Below, in pieces: positions 17,265-26,680 of a stretch of 64,000 bases of DNA (its first letter is position 1; the number at the start of each line of letters is the position of its first letter). The notes beneath the pieces are model-generated. The model was given only the letters and a program-made list of their open reading frames with translations, made no database searches and was not told where the DNA came from. The stretch is from Arcobacter suis CECT 7833 (GTDB lineage: Bacteria; Campylobacterota; Campylobacteria; Campylobacterales; Arcobacteraceae): assembly GCF_003544815.1 (NCBI RefSeq), contig NZ_CP032100.1:1116001-1180000 (forward strand), written 5' to 3'. The position numbers and the translations under genes were made by a program.

Positions 17265-18509
17265 ATGGAAGAAAAAAATAGAGTTTTTGATGTAATTGTA
17301 ATTGGTGGTGGAGCTGCTGGAATAATGGCAAGTATTAGTGCAGCAAAAGAGAATAAAAGTGTTTTATTACTAGAAAAATTACCAAAAATTGCAGCAAAAC
17401 TAAAAGCCACAGGTGGAGGAAAATGTAATCTAACAAATACTTTATCAAGTGATGAATTTATGGCAAAATTTGGTAAAAATGGCAGATTTCTAAGTTATGC
17501 AATAGAGGCTTTTAATGCCAAAGATTTAAGAGATTTTTTTGCTAACATTGGAGTTGAAACAATTGCCCGAGATGGTTTTAGAGTATTTCCCCTTGAGCAT
17601 AGTTCAAGCATTATTTTAAAAGCTTTAGATGATGAGTTGGAAAAACAAGGTGTAATCGTAGAGTGTAATGTAAATATAAATGAGATTAAAAAAGATGAAA
17701 TATTCACAATTTCTAGTGAAGAAAAAACTTATCAAGCAAAAAATATCATCATAGCAACGGGAGGTTTAGGTTATCCAACACTTGGTGCAACTGGAGATGG
17801 ATATGATTTTGCTAAAAGTTTTGGACATGAAATAACTTCTTTACATCCAGCGATGATGCCATTATTTACAAAAGAAAAAAACTTCGCTTCTTGTAAAGCT
17901 GATACTATTGCAAAAGCTATTTTAAAAGTTGATATTCCAAAATACAAAAATCTGAAATTAATAGGAGATTTAATTTTCACAAAAGAGGGGATTAGAGGAC
18001 CAGTTGTTTTAGATTTTGCTCGAGAATTAACTCCAATTTTAGCAAAATACAATGAAGTTCCTTTGTTGATTAGTTTCCTAAAAGGAAAAAATGAAGAACA
18101 AATTTATACTCACATAAAAAATGAAATAACAAAAAATCCAACAAATACAGTTTTACAAAATTTAGAAACTTTATTAGCTTCAAGTGTAGCTCAAGAGATT
18201 TGCAATATTTGCCAAATAAATCCCGAAGAAAAGTTCAAAAATATAGATGGAATAAAAAGAGAAAAACTAATAAAAACTTTAGCATGGACACCACTAACTG
18301 TTATTGGACATGAAGGATTTAAAAATGCCATGATAACAAGAGGTGGAGTTGAACTCAAAGAGATTGATTCAAAAACTATGCAAAGTAAATTAATAGATGG
18401 TTTATATTTTTGTGGAGAAGTTGTAAATATAGATGGACCTTGTGGTGGATATAATCTTCAATGGTCTTTTTCTAGTGGATATTTGGCTGGAAAAACAGCT
18501 AGTTTATAA
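17265..18509 (+). CDS. HI0933/YhiN-family FAD-dependent oxidoreductase
   Basis: 414 residues. The N-terminal dinucleotide-binding motif is VIVIGGGAAGIMAS (about 11-24), followed by the family mark KATGGGKCNLTN (about 48-59). ATGGLGYPTLGATGDGY at about 165 and the C-terminal FCGEVVNIDGPCGGYNLQW are typical of the HI0933/BaiN-like flavoproteins. These are cytosolic; some reduce steroid or other double bonds, but most are uncharacterised. Monocistronic. Confidence 0.85.
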   Translation: MEEKNRVFDVIVIGGGAAGIMASISAAKENKSVLLLEKLPKIAAKLKATGGGKCNLTNTLSSDEFMAKFGKNGRFLSYAIEAFNAKDLRDFFANIGVETIARDGFRVFPLEHSSSIILKALDDELEKQGVIVECNVNINEIKKDEIFTISSEEKTYQAKNIIIATGGLGYPTLGATGDGYDFAKSFGHEITSLHPAMMPLFTKEKNFASCKADTIAKAILKVDIPKYKNLKLIGDLIFTKEGIRGPVVLDFARELTPILAKYNEVPLLISFLKGKNEEQIYTHIKNEITKNPTNTVLQNLETLLASSVAQEICNICQINPEEKFKNIDGIKREKLIKTLAWTPLTVIGHEGFKNAMITRGGVELKEIDSKTMQSKLIDGLYFCGEVVNIDGPCGGYNLQWSFSSGYLAGKTASL

Positions 18510-18548
18510 AATATTTTAGAAATTATGAATACTTATTCATACAATGGT

Positions 18549-18554
18549 TATAAT
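18549..18554 (+). promoter_or_regulatory. -10 box of the diguanylate cyclase gene
   Basis: TATAAT, followed by a ribosome site AGAGG (18574-18578) and a TTG start at 18586. The upstream ATG at 18544 precedes this -10 and would not be transcribed from it. Confidence 0.5.
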
Positions 18555-18585
18555 TATAAAAAGCTATCAAAAGAGAGGTTTTATT

Positions 18586-20459
18586 TTGAATGATATTAAA
18601 ATTAAAAATTATCAAATCTTTTTGTTTATTTTTCTCTTCTTTTCGAGTTCAAATCTTTTTGCTTTAGATAAATTAGAGTCTATTCCTTTTGTTTTAACTC
18701 AAGATGAAAAAAAATGGATTGAAAGCCATCCTATAATAAAAGTAGGTGTTGATAAAGATTATGCTCCTTATGAATGGCTTGAAAATGATGAATATAAGGG
18801 TGTAGCTATTGATTATATGAAACGAATTGAAAAAATTGTTGGGATAGAATTTCAGATAGTTAAAAATAAATCTTGGAATGAAATCATAGAAATGGCGAAG
18901 AATGGCGAAATTGATATGATTACAAGTATTGTACAAACTTCTGAGAGATCAAAATATCTTGATTTTACCGAATTCTATAGAAAGAGTCCAGTAATTATAA
19001 TTGATAGGGGAAATAATGGTTTTATTGGTGGATTAAAATATCTAAATAATAAAAAAGTTTCTGTTGAAAGAAATTATTTTATGGAAGAGATTTTAAGACA
19101 AAATTATCCAAATATAAAATTACAAATAGTTGATAGTACAAAAAAAGCTTTAGAATTAGCAAACTCAGGGCAAGTTGATGCTTATGTTGGAGATTTAGGA
19201 CTTTCTGATTATGCAATCAAAAAAAACAATTTTTCTAATTTACGTTTTTCAGGTCAAACTGAATATTTTAGTAATCAAGGTTTTGCAGTTACAAAAAACA
19301 ATCAAGAACTTCTAAGTATTTTAAATAAAGCTGTAAAATCTTTACCAGCAGATGAAATAGAAAATATGTTTAATTATTGGCTAAATGTGGAAAGAGGAGT
19401 AAATATAAAAACAATAGTAATTTATGCTATTGGAGTAATATTTATTTTATTGATTATAATTTATTGGGTTTATAGACTAAGAAGTGAAATTACACAACGC
19501 AAAATTATAGAAAATAAACTAAAAGAGAGTGAATCACATTATCGACAATTAACTGAAGATGTAAATGATGTAATTTGGAAAGTAGATACTAATTTTATAA
19601 TTACTTATATAAGTCCATCAGATGAACGATTTAGAGGATACAAAGCAAGTGAAGTAATAGGAAATAGTGTTTTTGAATTATTTACAGATGAAAGTGTTCT
19701 TCTTCTTAAAGAAAAAATAAAAGAAAGATTAGAATTGTCGTCAAAAGGCAATAAATTGCCTCTTTTGACAATAGAACTTCAACATAAATGTAAAGATGGA
19801 ACTATAATTTGGGGAGAGATATTGTCAAAACAAGAACTTGATGCCAAAGGAAATATTATTGGTTATCACGGAATTACAAGGGAAATCACAAAACGTAGGG
19901 AACTGCAAGAAAAAATAGAGCAATTAGCATATTGTGATACCCTTACAAAATTGCCAAATCGTCGTTCTTTAGATGATAAAATGAGTTATATCATGTCCCA
20001 AAGTGATCGAAGTAAAAAATATTGTGCATTAGTTTTTCTTGATTTGGATAATTTTAAACCATTAAATGATACTTATGGACATAATGTTGGTGATTTATTA
20101 CTGATTGAAGTTGCCAATAGACTGAAAAATAGTATTAGAAAACTTGATGCAGTTGCAAGAATTGGTGGCGATGAGTTTGTAATAATTCTTGATGAATTTG
20201 ATGAGGATAAAGAATTATCAAAAGAAAATATTTTTAAAGTAGTTGAAAAAATAAGGATTTATTTAGCCCAACCATATAAGTTCAATATTATAAATGAACA
20301 GAAAGAAAATATAGATATTGAGCATTATTGTACCGCTAGTATTGGTATTTGTATGTTAAAGGAGAACAAGAGAGTTCTATAAATATTTTTAAATGTGCAG
20401 ATTCAGCTATGTATGAAGCTAAAGAGTTAGGAAGAAATAGAATTAAATTTTATGAATAA
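18586..20459 (+). CDS. SBP-PAS-GGDEF diguanylate cyclase, frameshifted near C-terminus
   Basis: The TTG at 18586 is favoured because AGAGG lies 7 nt upstream; an ATG at 18544 precedes the -10. Order: signal peptide, periplasmic SBP_bac_3 ligand-binding domain (about 35-255), membrane segment, PAS (about 305-425), GGDEF with RIGGDEF. The frame stops at 20382 after ASIGICMLKENKRVL. In the -1 frame from about 20358 the normal GGDEF end continues (CADSAMYEAKELGRNRIKFYE) to a stop at 20459. One missing T after ATGTT (about 20353-20357) restores a 624-residue protein. It is a real mutation, a sequencing error or phase variation; as read, the last helix of the cyclase is lost. Confidence 0.8.
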
Positions 20460-20475
20460 TATGGTAAATATTATA

Positions 20476-20496
20476 GGCAAGTTTTAAAAACTTGCC
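20476..20496. terminator. Hairpin between convergent genes
   Basis: GGCAAGTTT pairs with AAACTTGCC around a 3-nt loop and includes the stop codon of the chemotaxis gene. No long T-run follows on either strand, so termination efficiency is uncertain. Confidence 0.45.
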
Positions 20497-22457
20497 CATT
20501 CGTCATCATCTTTACTATTTGAAGAGATTACTTTAGTATCACTTTTTGTATTTGAAATTGGGTTTTTAGCAGAAGTTTGAGTTTTACCTAAAGCTTTAGT
20601 TGGAGCTGATTTATTTTCTAAAATTTTTGCTGTAACTTCATTTTTTCCTATAAACTCTTTTGCATTTGCATTTGAAACAACTAATTTTGCAATAGTATCT
20701 GTTTGAACTGCAACTTCATAAGTTTGTGAAGCGATTATTGCATTTTGTTGAGTTTGTTGATCAAGTGCGCTAATTGCGTCATTTATTTGCTCAATTCCAG
20801 CTAATTGTTCTTTACTTGAACCTTCAATATTTTTTATAAGTTCAATAGTTTGTGAAATATTTTCATTTAACATTTTGTAACCACTAATCATATCTTCTGA
20901 TATTTTTTTACCTTGGTCAGCTTTTTTTGTAGCAGTTTCAACTAGCATTTTTATCTCTTTAGCTGCTTCTGCACTTCGTGATGCTAGATTTCTTACTTCT
21001 GCTGCAACAACGGCAAAACCACGACCAGCTTCACCAGCAGTTGCTGCTTCTACTGCTGCGTTTAAAGAAAGAATATTTGTTTGGAATGCTATTTGATCAA
21101 TTACTGTAATTGCATCATTTATTGCATTTACTTCTTTATCTATTTCATTCATTGCATCTGTTGTTTGATTTGCTAATTTTTCACCTTTTGATGCTGAATC
21201 AGTTACACTTGAAGCTAACTGAGACATTTTAACGATGTTATTTGTATTGTTTGAAATATTACTTGAAATCTCTTCAACAGCTGCTGCTGTTTCTTCTAAT
21301 GCTGCTGCTGCTTCATTTGAATTTCTATTTAAAGTATCAACATTTTTAAGTAAAATTGCACTACTTGCATCAAGAGTTAATCCATTTGATTTATTTTCTA
21401 CAAGCATTTCATTGATAATATCTGCTAGATTATTTAATCCTACTGTTACACCGCTGTTACAGCCTTTTACTCTATGTGTAAAATCAAGACTTGCAAATCT
21501 TTCAAGGGCAAAACTTATATCATTAATGTTTGTACAAACTCTTAATTGAAGACTTAATAACATATCATTGATATGATGTCTTAACTCTTCTAAACTCTGA
21601 GTTTCAGTTTTATTATCCAGTCTTTTACTTAAATATCCCTCTTTAACTGTTAAAACAATTCCATTTATTTCTTCTAAAAATCTATTATCAGAATCTATTG
21701 AACTTTTTGTTTTAATGATATTTTGATTTACTACTTTTGCCATACTACCAAATTCATCTTGATTAGCATCATCTAACATTTCTACTGTTGTTGATTCTTT
21801 GTTTATATAACCAAAGAAGCTCAATAAACCTTTTTGGAAATGATTTATTGCTGTTGTTAATTGATTTGATAAAATAAATGAGAAAGCAACAAAAAAGATA
21901 ATTGCAAGAATTGCTATAGTAATTAAAACTGTGTTCATAGTACTTGTAGCATTTTCTCTCATTGTAATAGTATTTTCATTTATATGAGTTAATTGTTTTT
22001 CAAGTTCTAATCCAATTGCAGTCATTTGTTTTATTAAAGCTAATATTTCAGGAGTCTCTTTTTCTATTCCACTTTTATAATCATTTATTCTTTTTGATGA
22101 AAATTCATCAAAACTTTTTATATAGTTTTTTGATTGTTTTACGATTTCATCGGATAAACTAATATTTTCTTGAGAGGTAAATTTAGATTTTAATTCCAAA
22201 ACATACTTATTAAGGTTATCAAAATCATCCCTAACAGTTTTTGCTTTTGCCTCATCGGGGCTTCTTAAAAATTGATAAACAGAAATTCTTCCTTTTAAAA
22301 CTTGTTGAATGAATAAATCAGTCTGCACAGCAGCACTTGTTTGCTCTTTTGCAACATTATTGAAGTAAGTAAATATCAATGCGGATACTATTATAATACA
22401 GATAAAAGCTAAAGGTAAAAGTAAGAGTTTTATTTTAGTAGAGGTATTTTTGAGCAA
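20484..22457 (-). CDS. Methyl-accepting chemotaxis protein
   Basis: 657 residues. Membrane segment at about 9-31, a four-helix periplasmic sensor region to about 170, a second membrane segment at about 176-196, then linker helices and the signalling domain. The hairpin tip is in the [20 protein letters not shown] region (about 470-490). It ends in EWASF, matching the xWxxF tether that recruits CheR/CheB in other bacteria. Coiled-coil signalling helices contain many Glu/Gln/Ala methylation-type sites. Ligand unknown. Confidence 0.9.
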   Translation of the reverse strand: MLKNTSTKIKLLLLPLAFICIIIVSALIFTYFNNVAKEQTSAAVQTDLFIQQVLKGRISVYQFLRSPDEAKAKTVRDDFDNLNKYVLELKSKFTSQENISLSDEIVKQSKNYIKSFDEFSSKRINDYKSGIEKETPEILALIKQMTAIGLELEKQLTHINENTITMRENATSTMNTVLITIAILAIIFFVAFSFILSNQLTTAINHFQKGLLSFFGYINKESTTVEMLDDANQDEFGSMAKVVNQNIIKTKSSIDSDNRFLEEINGIVLTVKEGYLSKRLDNKTETQSLEELRHHINDMLLSLQLRVCTNINDISFALERFASLDFTHRVKGCNSGVTVGLNNLADIINEMLVENKSNGLTLDASSAILLKNVDTLNRNSNEAAAALEETAAAVEEISSNISNNTNNIVKMSQLASSVTDSASKGEKLANQTTDAMNEIDKEVNAINDAITVIDQIAFQTNILSLNAAVEAATAGEAGRGFAVVAAEVRNLASRSAEAAKEIKMLVETATKKADQGKKISEDMISGYKMLNENISQTIELIKNIEGSSKEQLAGIEQINDAISALDQQTQQNAIIASQTYEVAVQTDTIAKLVVSNANAKEFIGKNEVTAKILENKSAPTKALGKTQTSAKNPISNTKSDTKVISSNSKDDDEWASF

Positions 22458-22589
22458 ATTTAATCCTTTTTTAAGAAATGATAATGAATATTACTAACTA
22501 TAAACAAAACTTTAGCTTAAATTAAATAACTTTATACTTGAGTTCTAAGTTTGTAAATAACATTTTCTGTTCTAAAAATATATAAGAAA

Positions 22590-22611
22590 TATGATAATTT
22601 ATATAGTCATA
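22590..22611. promoter_or_regulatory. Inverted repeat in nickel-importer promoter
   Basis: TATGA-N12-TCATA covers the position of a -35 for the TATAAT at 22625. This resembles the half-sites of nickel regulators (GTATGA-N16-TCATAC for E. coli NikR), but the spacing is shorter, so the regulator is unproven. Confidence 0.35.
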
Positions 22612-22624
22612 ATTGCTTAATCAT

Positions 22625-22630
22625 TATAAT
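22625..22630 (+). promoter_or_regulatory. -10 box of the nickel importer operon
   Basis: TATAAT 23 nt before the ATG at 22654; the ribosome site is AGGAG. Confidence 0.55.
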
Positions 22631-22653
22631 CAATAAAAATTTTAGGAGAAAAA

Positions 22654-23376
22654 ATGAAAAAAATTATGTTTTTGCTTTTTGCTACGCTTTATGCTAATGC
22701 CCATTTTCTGACATTTATGTCAAATACAGACAATGTATCAAATCCAAAACAAACAAAAGTTGATTTAGATATATCTTTTATTCATCCTTTCGAACAAACT
22801 GGAATGATTATGGAAAAACCAGAAGTTTTTGTAAATTCTAAAAATAACAAATTAAATCTAACCCAAACTACAAAATTAGACCACAAAGCTTGGAGTAGTT
22901 CTTATGATATAAAAGCTCCTGGGGTTTATAAGTTTTTTGTACAGCCTCAACCATATTTTGAACCAGCAGAAGAAAAATTTATCTCTCATGTTCCAAAATT
23001 GATTGTTAGCTCTTTTGGGCTTGAAGATGGTTGGGATGAACCTTTAGGTTTAAAATATGAGATTATTCCTATGACTAAACCTTTTGCTTTATATTCTGGA
23101 AATCTATTTCAAGGAAAAGTTTTGCACGATGGAAAACCAGCAGCTAATACAGAAGTTGAAGTAGAACTTTATAATGAATTTGGGCTAAAAGCTCCAAGTG
23201 ATGCTCATATAACTCAAGTTGTAAAAACAGATGAAAATGGTGTTTTTTCATTTGTTATGAACCACAAAGGTTGGTGGGGATTTGCAGCTTTAATCGAAGA
23301 GGGTGAATTAAAACATAGTGATGGAAAAATGTATCCAATTGAAAATGGTGCTTTAATTTGGGTAAAGGCTTACTAA
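22654..23376 (+). CDS. nikK: Periplasmic DUF4198 component of nickel ECF importer (NikK-like)
   Basis: 240 residues. A short signal peptide ends at ANA (about residue 16), giving a predicted mature start HFLTF. The body fits DUF4198: AHFLTFMSNTD, HKAWSSSYDIKAPGVYKFFV, and VLHDGKPAANTEVEVELYNE from an Ig-like carrier domain. In NikKMLQO operons this periplasmic partner accompanies the NikM permease. It lies 1 nt before nikM. The His-first mature N-terminus is a candidate Ni ligand (inference). Confidence 0.75.
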   Translation: MKKIMFLLFATLYANAHFLTFMSNTDNVSNPKQTKVDLDISFIHPFEQTGMIMEKPEVFVNSKNNKLNLTQTTKLDHKAWSSSYDIKAPGVYKFFVQPQPYFEPAEEKFISHVPKLIVSSFGLEDGWDEPLGLKYEIIPMTKPFALYSGNLFQGKVLHDGKPAANTEVEVELYNEFGLKAPSDAHITQVVKTDENGVFSFVMNHKGWWGFAALIEEGELKHSDGKMYPIENGALIWVKAY

Positions 23377-23377
23377 T

Positions 23378-23977
23378 ATGCATATAGCTGATGGTGTTTT
23401 AACTCCTGAAATTACAGCTGTTATAACAGCTGTTTCAGCTATTGCTTTTTATAAAGCAATTAAAACAATAAAAGAGGATGAAATACCATTAACTGCCGTT
23501 GCTAGTGCTATGTTTTTTATAGCTTCATTTATTCATGTTCCTTTTGGAGTTACTCAAATACATCTTATACTTTTGGGTGTAATTGGGATATTTCTAGGTT
23601 TTAGCAGTTTCATAGCTATTTTAATTGCTTTGATTTTACAAGCTTTACTTTTAGGATATGGTGGTGTTGTTTCTATTGGGGTTAATCTTTTTATTATGGC
23701 AGCACCAGCTGTGATTGTTTATTATATAAATAAAACAGAAATATTTCTAAAAATAAATGAGAAAATCAGATTTTTTTTAATAGGATTTTTAGGAGCATTT
23801 TTTGCAACTTTGTTTTTAGTAGCTATTTTATATTTCTCAAAAGCGCAGTATGAATGGGCGGCTTATAGTATATTTGGAGTTAATATATTTACTATGGTAA
23901 TTGAAGGCTTTGTAAGTATGTTTTTACTTATGTTTATCAAAAAGACCTATCCTAAGATTTTAAAAGGGTTGATTTGA
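23378..23977 (+). CDS. nikM: Nickel ECF transporter substrate-binding permease NikM/CbiM
   Basis: 199 residues with about six membrane segments. The N-terminus MHIADGVLTPE is the diagnostic CbiM/NikM motif, in which the Met-His amino end coordinates Ni(II) or Co(II). Nickel rather than cobalt is inferred from the NikK/NikL partners and the nearby hydrogenase genes. The stop overlaps the TTG start of nikL (TTGA). Confidence 0.85.
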   Translation: MHIADGVLTPEITAVITAVSAIAFYKAIKTIKEDEIPLTAVASAMFFIASFIHVPFGVTQIHLILLGVIGIFLGFSSFIAILIALILQALLLGYGGVVSIGVNLFIMAAPAVIVYYINKTEIFLKINEKIRFFLIGFLGAFFATLFLVAILYFSKAQYEWAAYSIFGVNIFTMVIEGFVSMFLLMFIKKTYPKILKGLI

Positions 23978-24393
23978 AAAAGGTATTTTTATTTTTACTA
24001 ATAGCTACTTCTTTATTTGCTCACAAAATAAATTTATTTGTAACAAATGAAGAAAATGGCGTAAATATTTACTCATATTTTGCAAGTGGAAATCCATGTA
24101 TAAACTGTAAATTGATTATTAAAAATGGTGAAAATGTAGTTTTAGAAGATAAGCTAGACGTTAATGGAAAATATCTTTATAGTTCAAAATATAAGGATAT
24201 TCAAGTTACAATAGACGCATCAGGTGGACATATTGCAAAACAAGATATTGTAGTTGAAAATATAAAAAATGAATCACTACAAACTCACCTAAAAGAAGAA
24301 AAAGAAAATGAACATATAAAAATCTTAATTTCATTGGTTTTAATAGGATTGATTTTTTATGTGTTAAAAATAGTAAAAAGGAAAAAACAATAA
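23974..24393 (+). CDS. nikL: NikL-like auxiliary subunit of nickel importer
   Basis: 139 residues from a TTG start overlapping the nikM stop. A signal peptide ends at LFA, giving a mature start HKINLF. A periplasmic domain with a Cys pair (NPCINCKL, about 41-48) and a C-terminal membrane anchor (about 115-132, then basic KRKKQ) follow. This topology fits NikL of NikKMLQO systems. The Cys pair might bind metal or form a disulfide (inference). Confidence 0.65.
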   Translation: MKKVFLFLLIATSLFAHKINLFVTNEENGVNIYSYFASGNPCINCKLIIKNGENVVLEDKLDVNGKYLYSSKYKDIQVTIDASGGHIAKQDIVVENIKNESLQTHLKEEKENEHIKILISLVLIGLIFYVLKIVKRKKQ

Positions 24394-24396
24394 TAT

Positions 24397-25035
24397 ATGA
24401 ATAACGAAGCTATAAAACTTATTGTTTCTTTACTTTTCTCTCTTTTTATAGCTTTTAGTTCTTTGGAGTATTTTTATATATTGCCTATATTATTGGTTTT
24501 ATTTTATGAGCAAAAAAACTTAATAAAGATATTTAAAAAACTATTTTTATTAAATTTTTTTATTTTAACTTTGGTTTTATTTGTAGCTTTTCAAGACCAC
24601 AAAATGGCAATTGAGCTGTTTTTTAGGACAAATCTAATCTTACTTTTTAATATCACCATTTTTTACAAATCAAAGGGGTATGATATTGTAAGGGGATTTA
24701 ATACTTTAAAAGTTTCGCCTAAATTTATCTCTATTTTTTATTTTACGATTTGTTTGATTGAGTATTTACTAAAAGAGTTTAAAAATATTAAAACAAGTTT
24801 AAAATCACGAGGTTTCAAAGCCCAAACTTCTATGTTTGTTTATCAAACCTTTGGTAATATTTTTGCTATGATGTTTATAAAAGCCATAAAAAAATCAGAA
24901 GATATGAGGCTTAGTATGATTGCAAGAGGTTTTAATTCACAAATATTTTTACTTGAAACAAACAAGGTTTCCATAAAAGATATTTTAGTTCTATTTTGTG
25001 TGGGAATTATTATTTTAATAAAGGTTTATATATGA
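24397..25035 (+). CDS. nikQ: Nickel ECF transporter membrane subunit (CbiQ/NikQ)
   Basis: 212 residues with four or five membrane segments. The ECF T-component signature, two Ala-Arg-Gly-like motifs that grip the ATPases, is seen as SLKSRGF (about 133-139) and MIARGF (about 174-179). No clear ribosome site; AGGAAAA lies 13 nt upstream. It overlaps the ATPase gene by 4 nt (ATGA). Confidence 0.8.
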   Translation: MNNEAIKLIVSLLFSLFIAFSSLEYFYILPILLVLFYEQKNLIKIFKKLFLLNFFILTLVLFVAFQDHKMAIELFFRTNLILLFNITIFYKSKGYDIVRGFNTLKVSPKFISIFYFTICLIEYLLKEFKNIKTSLKSRGFKAQTSMFVYQTFGNIFAMMFIKAIKKSEDMRLSMIARGFNSQIFLLETNKVSIKDILVLFCVGIIILIKVYI

Positions 25036-25685
25036 GTTGTTCACTAAATCTAAGAGCCATTTCATACAAAAATGAAGATAAAGATATTTTCAACGACATA
25101 TCTTTGAATTTAGGACATGAAGAAAAAATAGCAATCGTAGGTTCAAATGGAAGCGGTAAAAGCACACTTCTAAAAATCATCGCAGGATTAATAAATCCAA
25201 GTTCTGGTTATATAGAAGTTTTTCACGAAAAAATGAATAACTTAAAAGATTTTTCAAAATATAGAAGTGATATAGGATATTTACCCCAAGATGTAACAAA
25301 TCACTTTTTATGCCCAACAGTTATAGAAGATGTGATTTTTTCACTAAGAGCAAAAGGAGTTTCAAAAAATGAAGCTTTAATACAAGGTGAAGAGATTTTA
25401 AAAGAACTCAAAATAACTCACCTAAAAGATAGAGTGATTTTTGATTTAAGTGGAGGTGAACAAAAAATTGTAGCTCTCGCAGGACTTCTAATCCTAAAAC
25501 CAAAAATTCTACTTTTAGATGAACCCACAAATGCCCTAGATGAAGAGAGTGAAAAACGAATAGTAGAAATCCTAAACTCAATCAAAAAATCAATGATTAT
25601 AGTATCTCACCATAAAAGTTTTATAAATAATTTAACAAATAAAATTTATAAATTGGATTCAAAAGGTTTAGAATTATCAATTTAA
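25032..25685 (+). CDS. nikO: Nickel ECF transporter ATPase (CbiO/NikO)
   Basis: 217 residues from the ATG at 25032, which overlaps the nikQ stop; longer starts have no support. ABC ATPase motifs: Walker A GSNGSGKST (about 36-44), Q-loop LPQDV, signature DLSGGEQKIVAL, Walker B ILLLDEPTNALD, switch His in VSHHKSF. It powers the T-component for nickel uptake, and it is the last gene of the five-gene operon. Confidence 0.88.
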   Translation: MSCSLNLRAISYKNEDKDIFNDISLNLGHEEKIAIVGSNGSGKSTLLKIIAGLINPSSGYIEVFHEKMNNLKDFSKYRSDIGYLPQDVTNHFLCPTVIEDVIFSLRAKGVSKNEALIQGEEILKELKITHLKDRVIFDLSGGEQKIVALAGLLILKPKILLLDEPTNALDEESEKRIVEILNSIKKSMIIVSHHKSFINNLTNKIYKLDSKGLELSI

Positions 25686-25732
25686 TTTTTTTTATTGTGA
25701 TAAAATCAATAAAAAATAAAATTAGGAAAAAA

Positions 25733-26572
25733 ATGAAAATAATAGAAATTAAACATTATATTTTTATGGTTTTAGGTTCATTATCTTTATCTTTTGGAAC
25801 AGTTACCTTTCTTTCTCCAAATCAAATAATAACTGGTGGAGGAGTTGGTATTTCTTTATTGTTACATAGTTTATTTCCTTCTATTACTTTAGGTATTTTT
25901 ATGGCAATAGTTAGCGTACCTTTTTTGATTTTATCTTATATCTATTTTGGAAAATATTATCTATTCAAAACTTTTTTAGTAGTTATTCTTTTATCAACTT
26001 TTACAGATCTTTTTAAAGAAATTTTGCATTTAAAAGCTATTACAAACGATATTTTATTAGCTGCAATTTTTGGTGGAATTTTTATAGGTTTAGGTGTTGG
26101 ATTGATAATCAAAGGAAGAGCTTCGACTGGAAGTACTTCAGTCGTAGGCGAAATAGTTGCTAAAAAAACAAAATTCAAAGCAGCAGAAGTTTTATTAGCT
26201 ATTGATGCTGTTATTATGTTTATGTCTGTTTTTGTTTATAATGATATTAATAAATCACTTTATAGTATGCTTAGTGTATATGTTGGAATAAGGGTTATAG
26301 ATATAATATTAACAGGAAGACCATCTAAAAAAATTGTAAATATTGTTTCAAATAATGTAGAAGTTTTAAAACAACAAATTAGAGAAAGAATAGAAGAACA
26401 TGGAACAATTTTAACTGGTGTTGGACTTCATCAAAATCAAAATAAAACTATAATTTATGTTACAGTTGATGCAAGTAAGATTGAACTTTTAAAAGATTTA
26501 ATAAGAAAATATGATCCAGATGCATTTATGATTATAACTGAAGCTTCTGAATTTTTAGGAAGAGGGAATTAA
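25733..26572 (+). CDS. YitT-family membrane protein (DUF161/DUF2179)
   Basis: 279 residues from the ATG at 25733, with the ribosome site TTAGGAAAAA; a GTG 12 codons earlier overlaps the likely promoter TAAAAT. Five membrane segments (about 1-170) with SFGTVTFLSPNQIITGGGVGI and GRASTGSTSVVGEI match YitT/DUF161 halves. The C-terminal about 85 residues (HGTILTGVGLHQNQNKTIIY) match DUF2179, a small regulatory domain. Transported substrate unknown. Confidence 0.85.
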   Translation: MKIIEIKHYIFMVLGSLSLSFGTVTFLSPNQIITGGGVGISLLLHSLFPSITLGIFMAIVSVPFLILSYIYFGKYYLFKTFLVVILLSTFTDLFKEILHLKAITNDILLAAIFGGIFIGLGVGLIIKGRASTGSTSVVGEIVAKKTKFKAAEVLLAIDAVIMFMSVFVYNDINKSLYSMLSVYVGIRVIDIILTGRPSKKIVNIVSNNVEVLKQQIRERIEEHGTILTGVGLHQNQNKTIIYVTVDASKIELLKDLIRKYDPDAFMIITEASEFLGRGN

Positions 26573-26622
26573 AAAATATTTATATTTTTTTAATCCATAG
26601 TAATTTAATTAACAAAAAGTTG

Positions 26623-26628
26623 TATAAT
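26623..26628 (+). promoter_or_regulatory. -10 box of rhodanese-kinase operon
   Basis: TATAAT 53 nt before the ATG at 26681. Confidence 0.5.
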
Positions 26629-26680
26629 AACCCAACTAATTATATTGGCTATATATTAGTTAAAAAATGGAGTTATCAAA

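Noticed and set aside
20350-20365. Programmed -1 frameshift in the GGDEF gene
   Set aside because: The site has no X-XXY-YYZ slippery heptamer (it reads G-TTA-AAG) and no clear downstream pseudoknot; a one-base deletion or error explains it better.
22590-22611. Definite NikR box
   Set aside because: Arms are only 5 bp and the spacer is 12 nt, unlike the spacing of known NikR operators; kept only as an unassigned inverted repeat.
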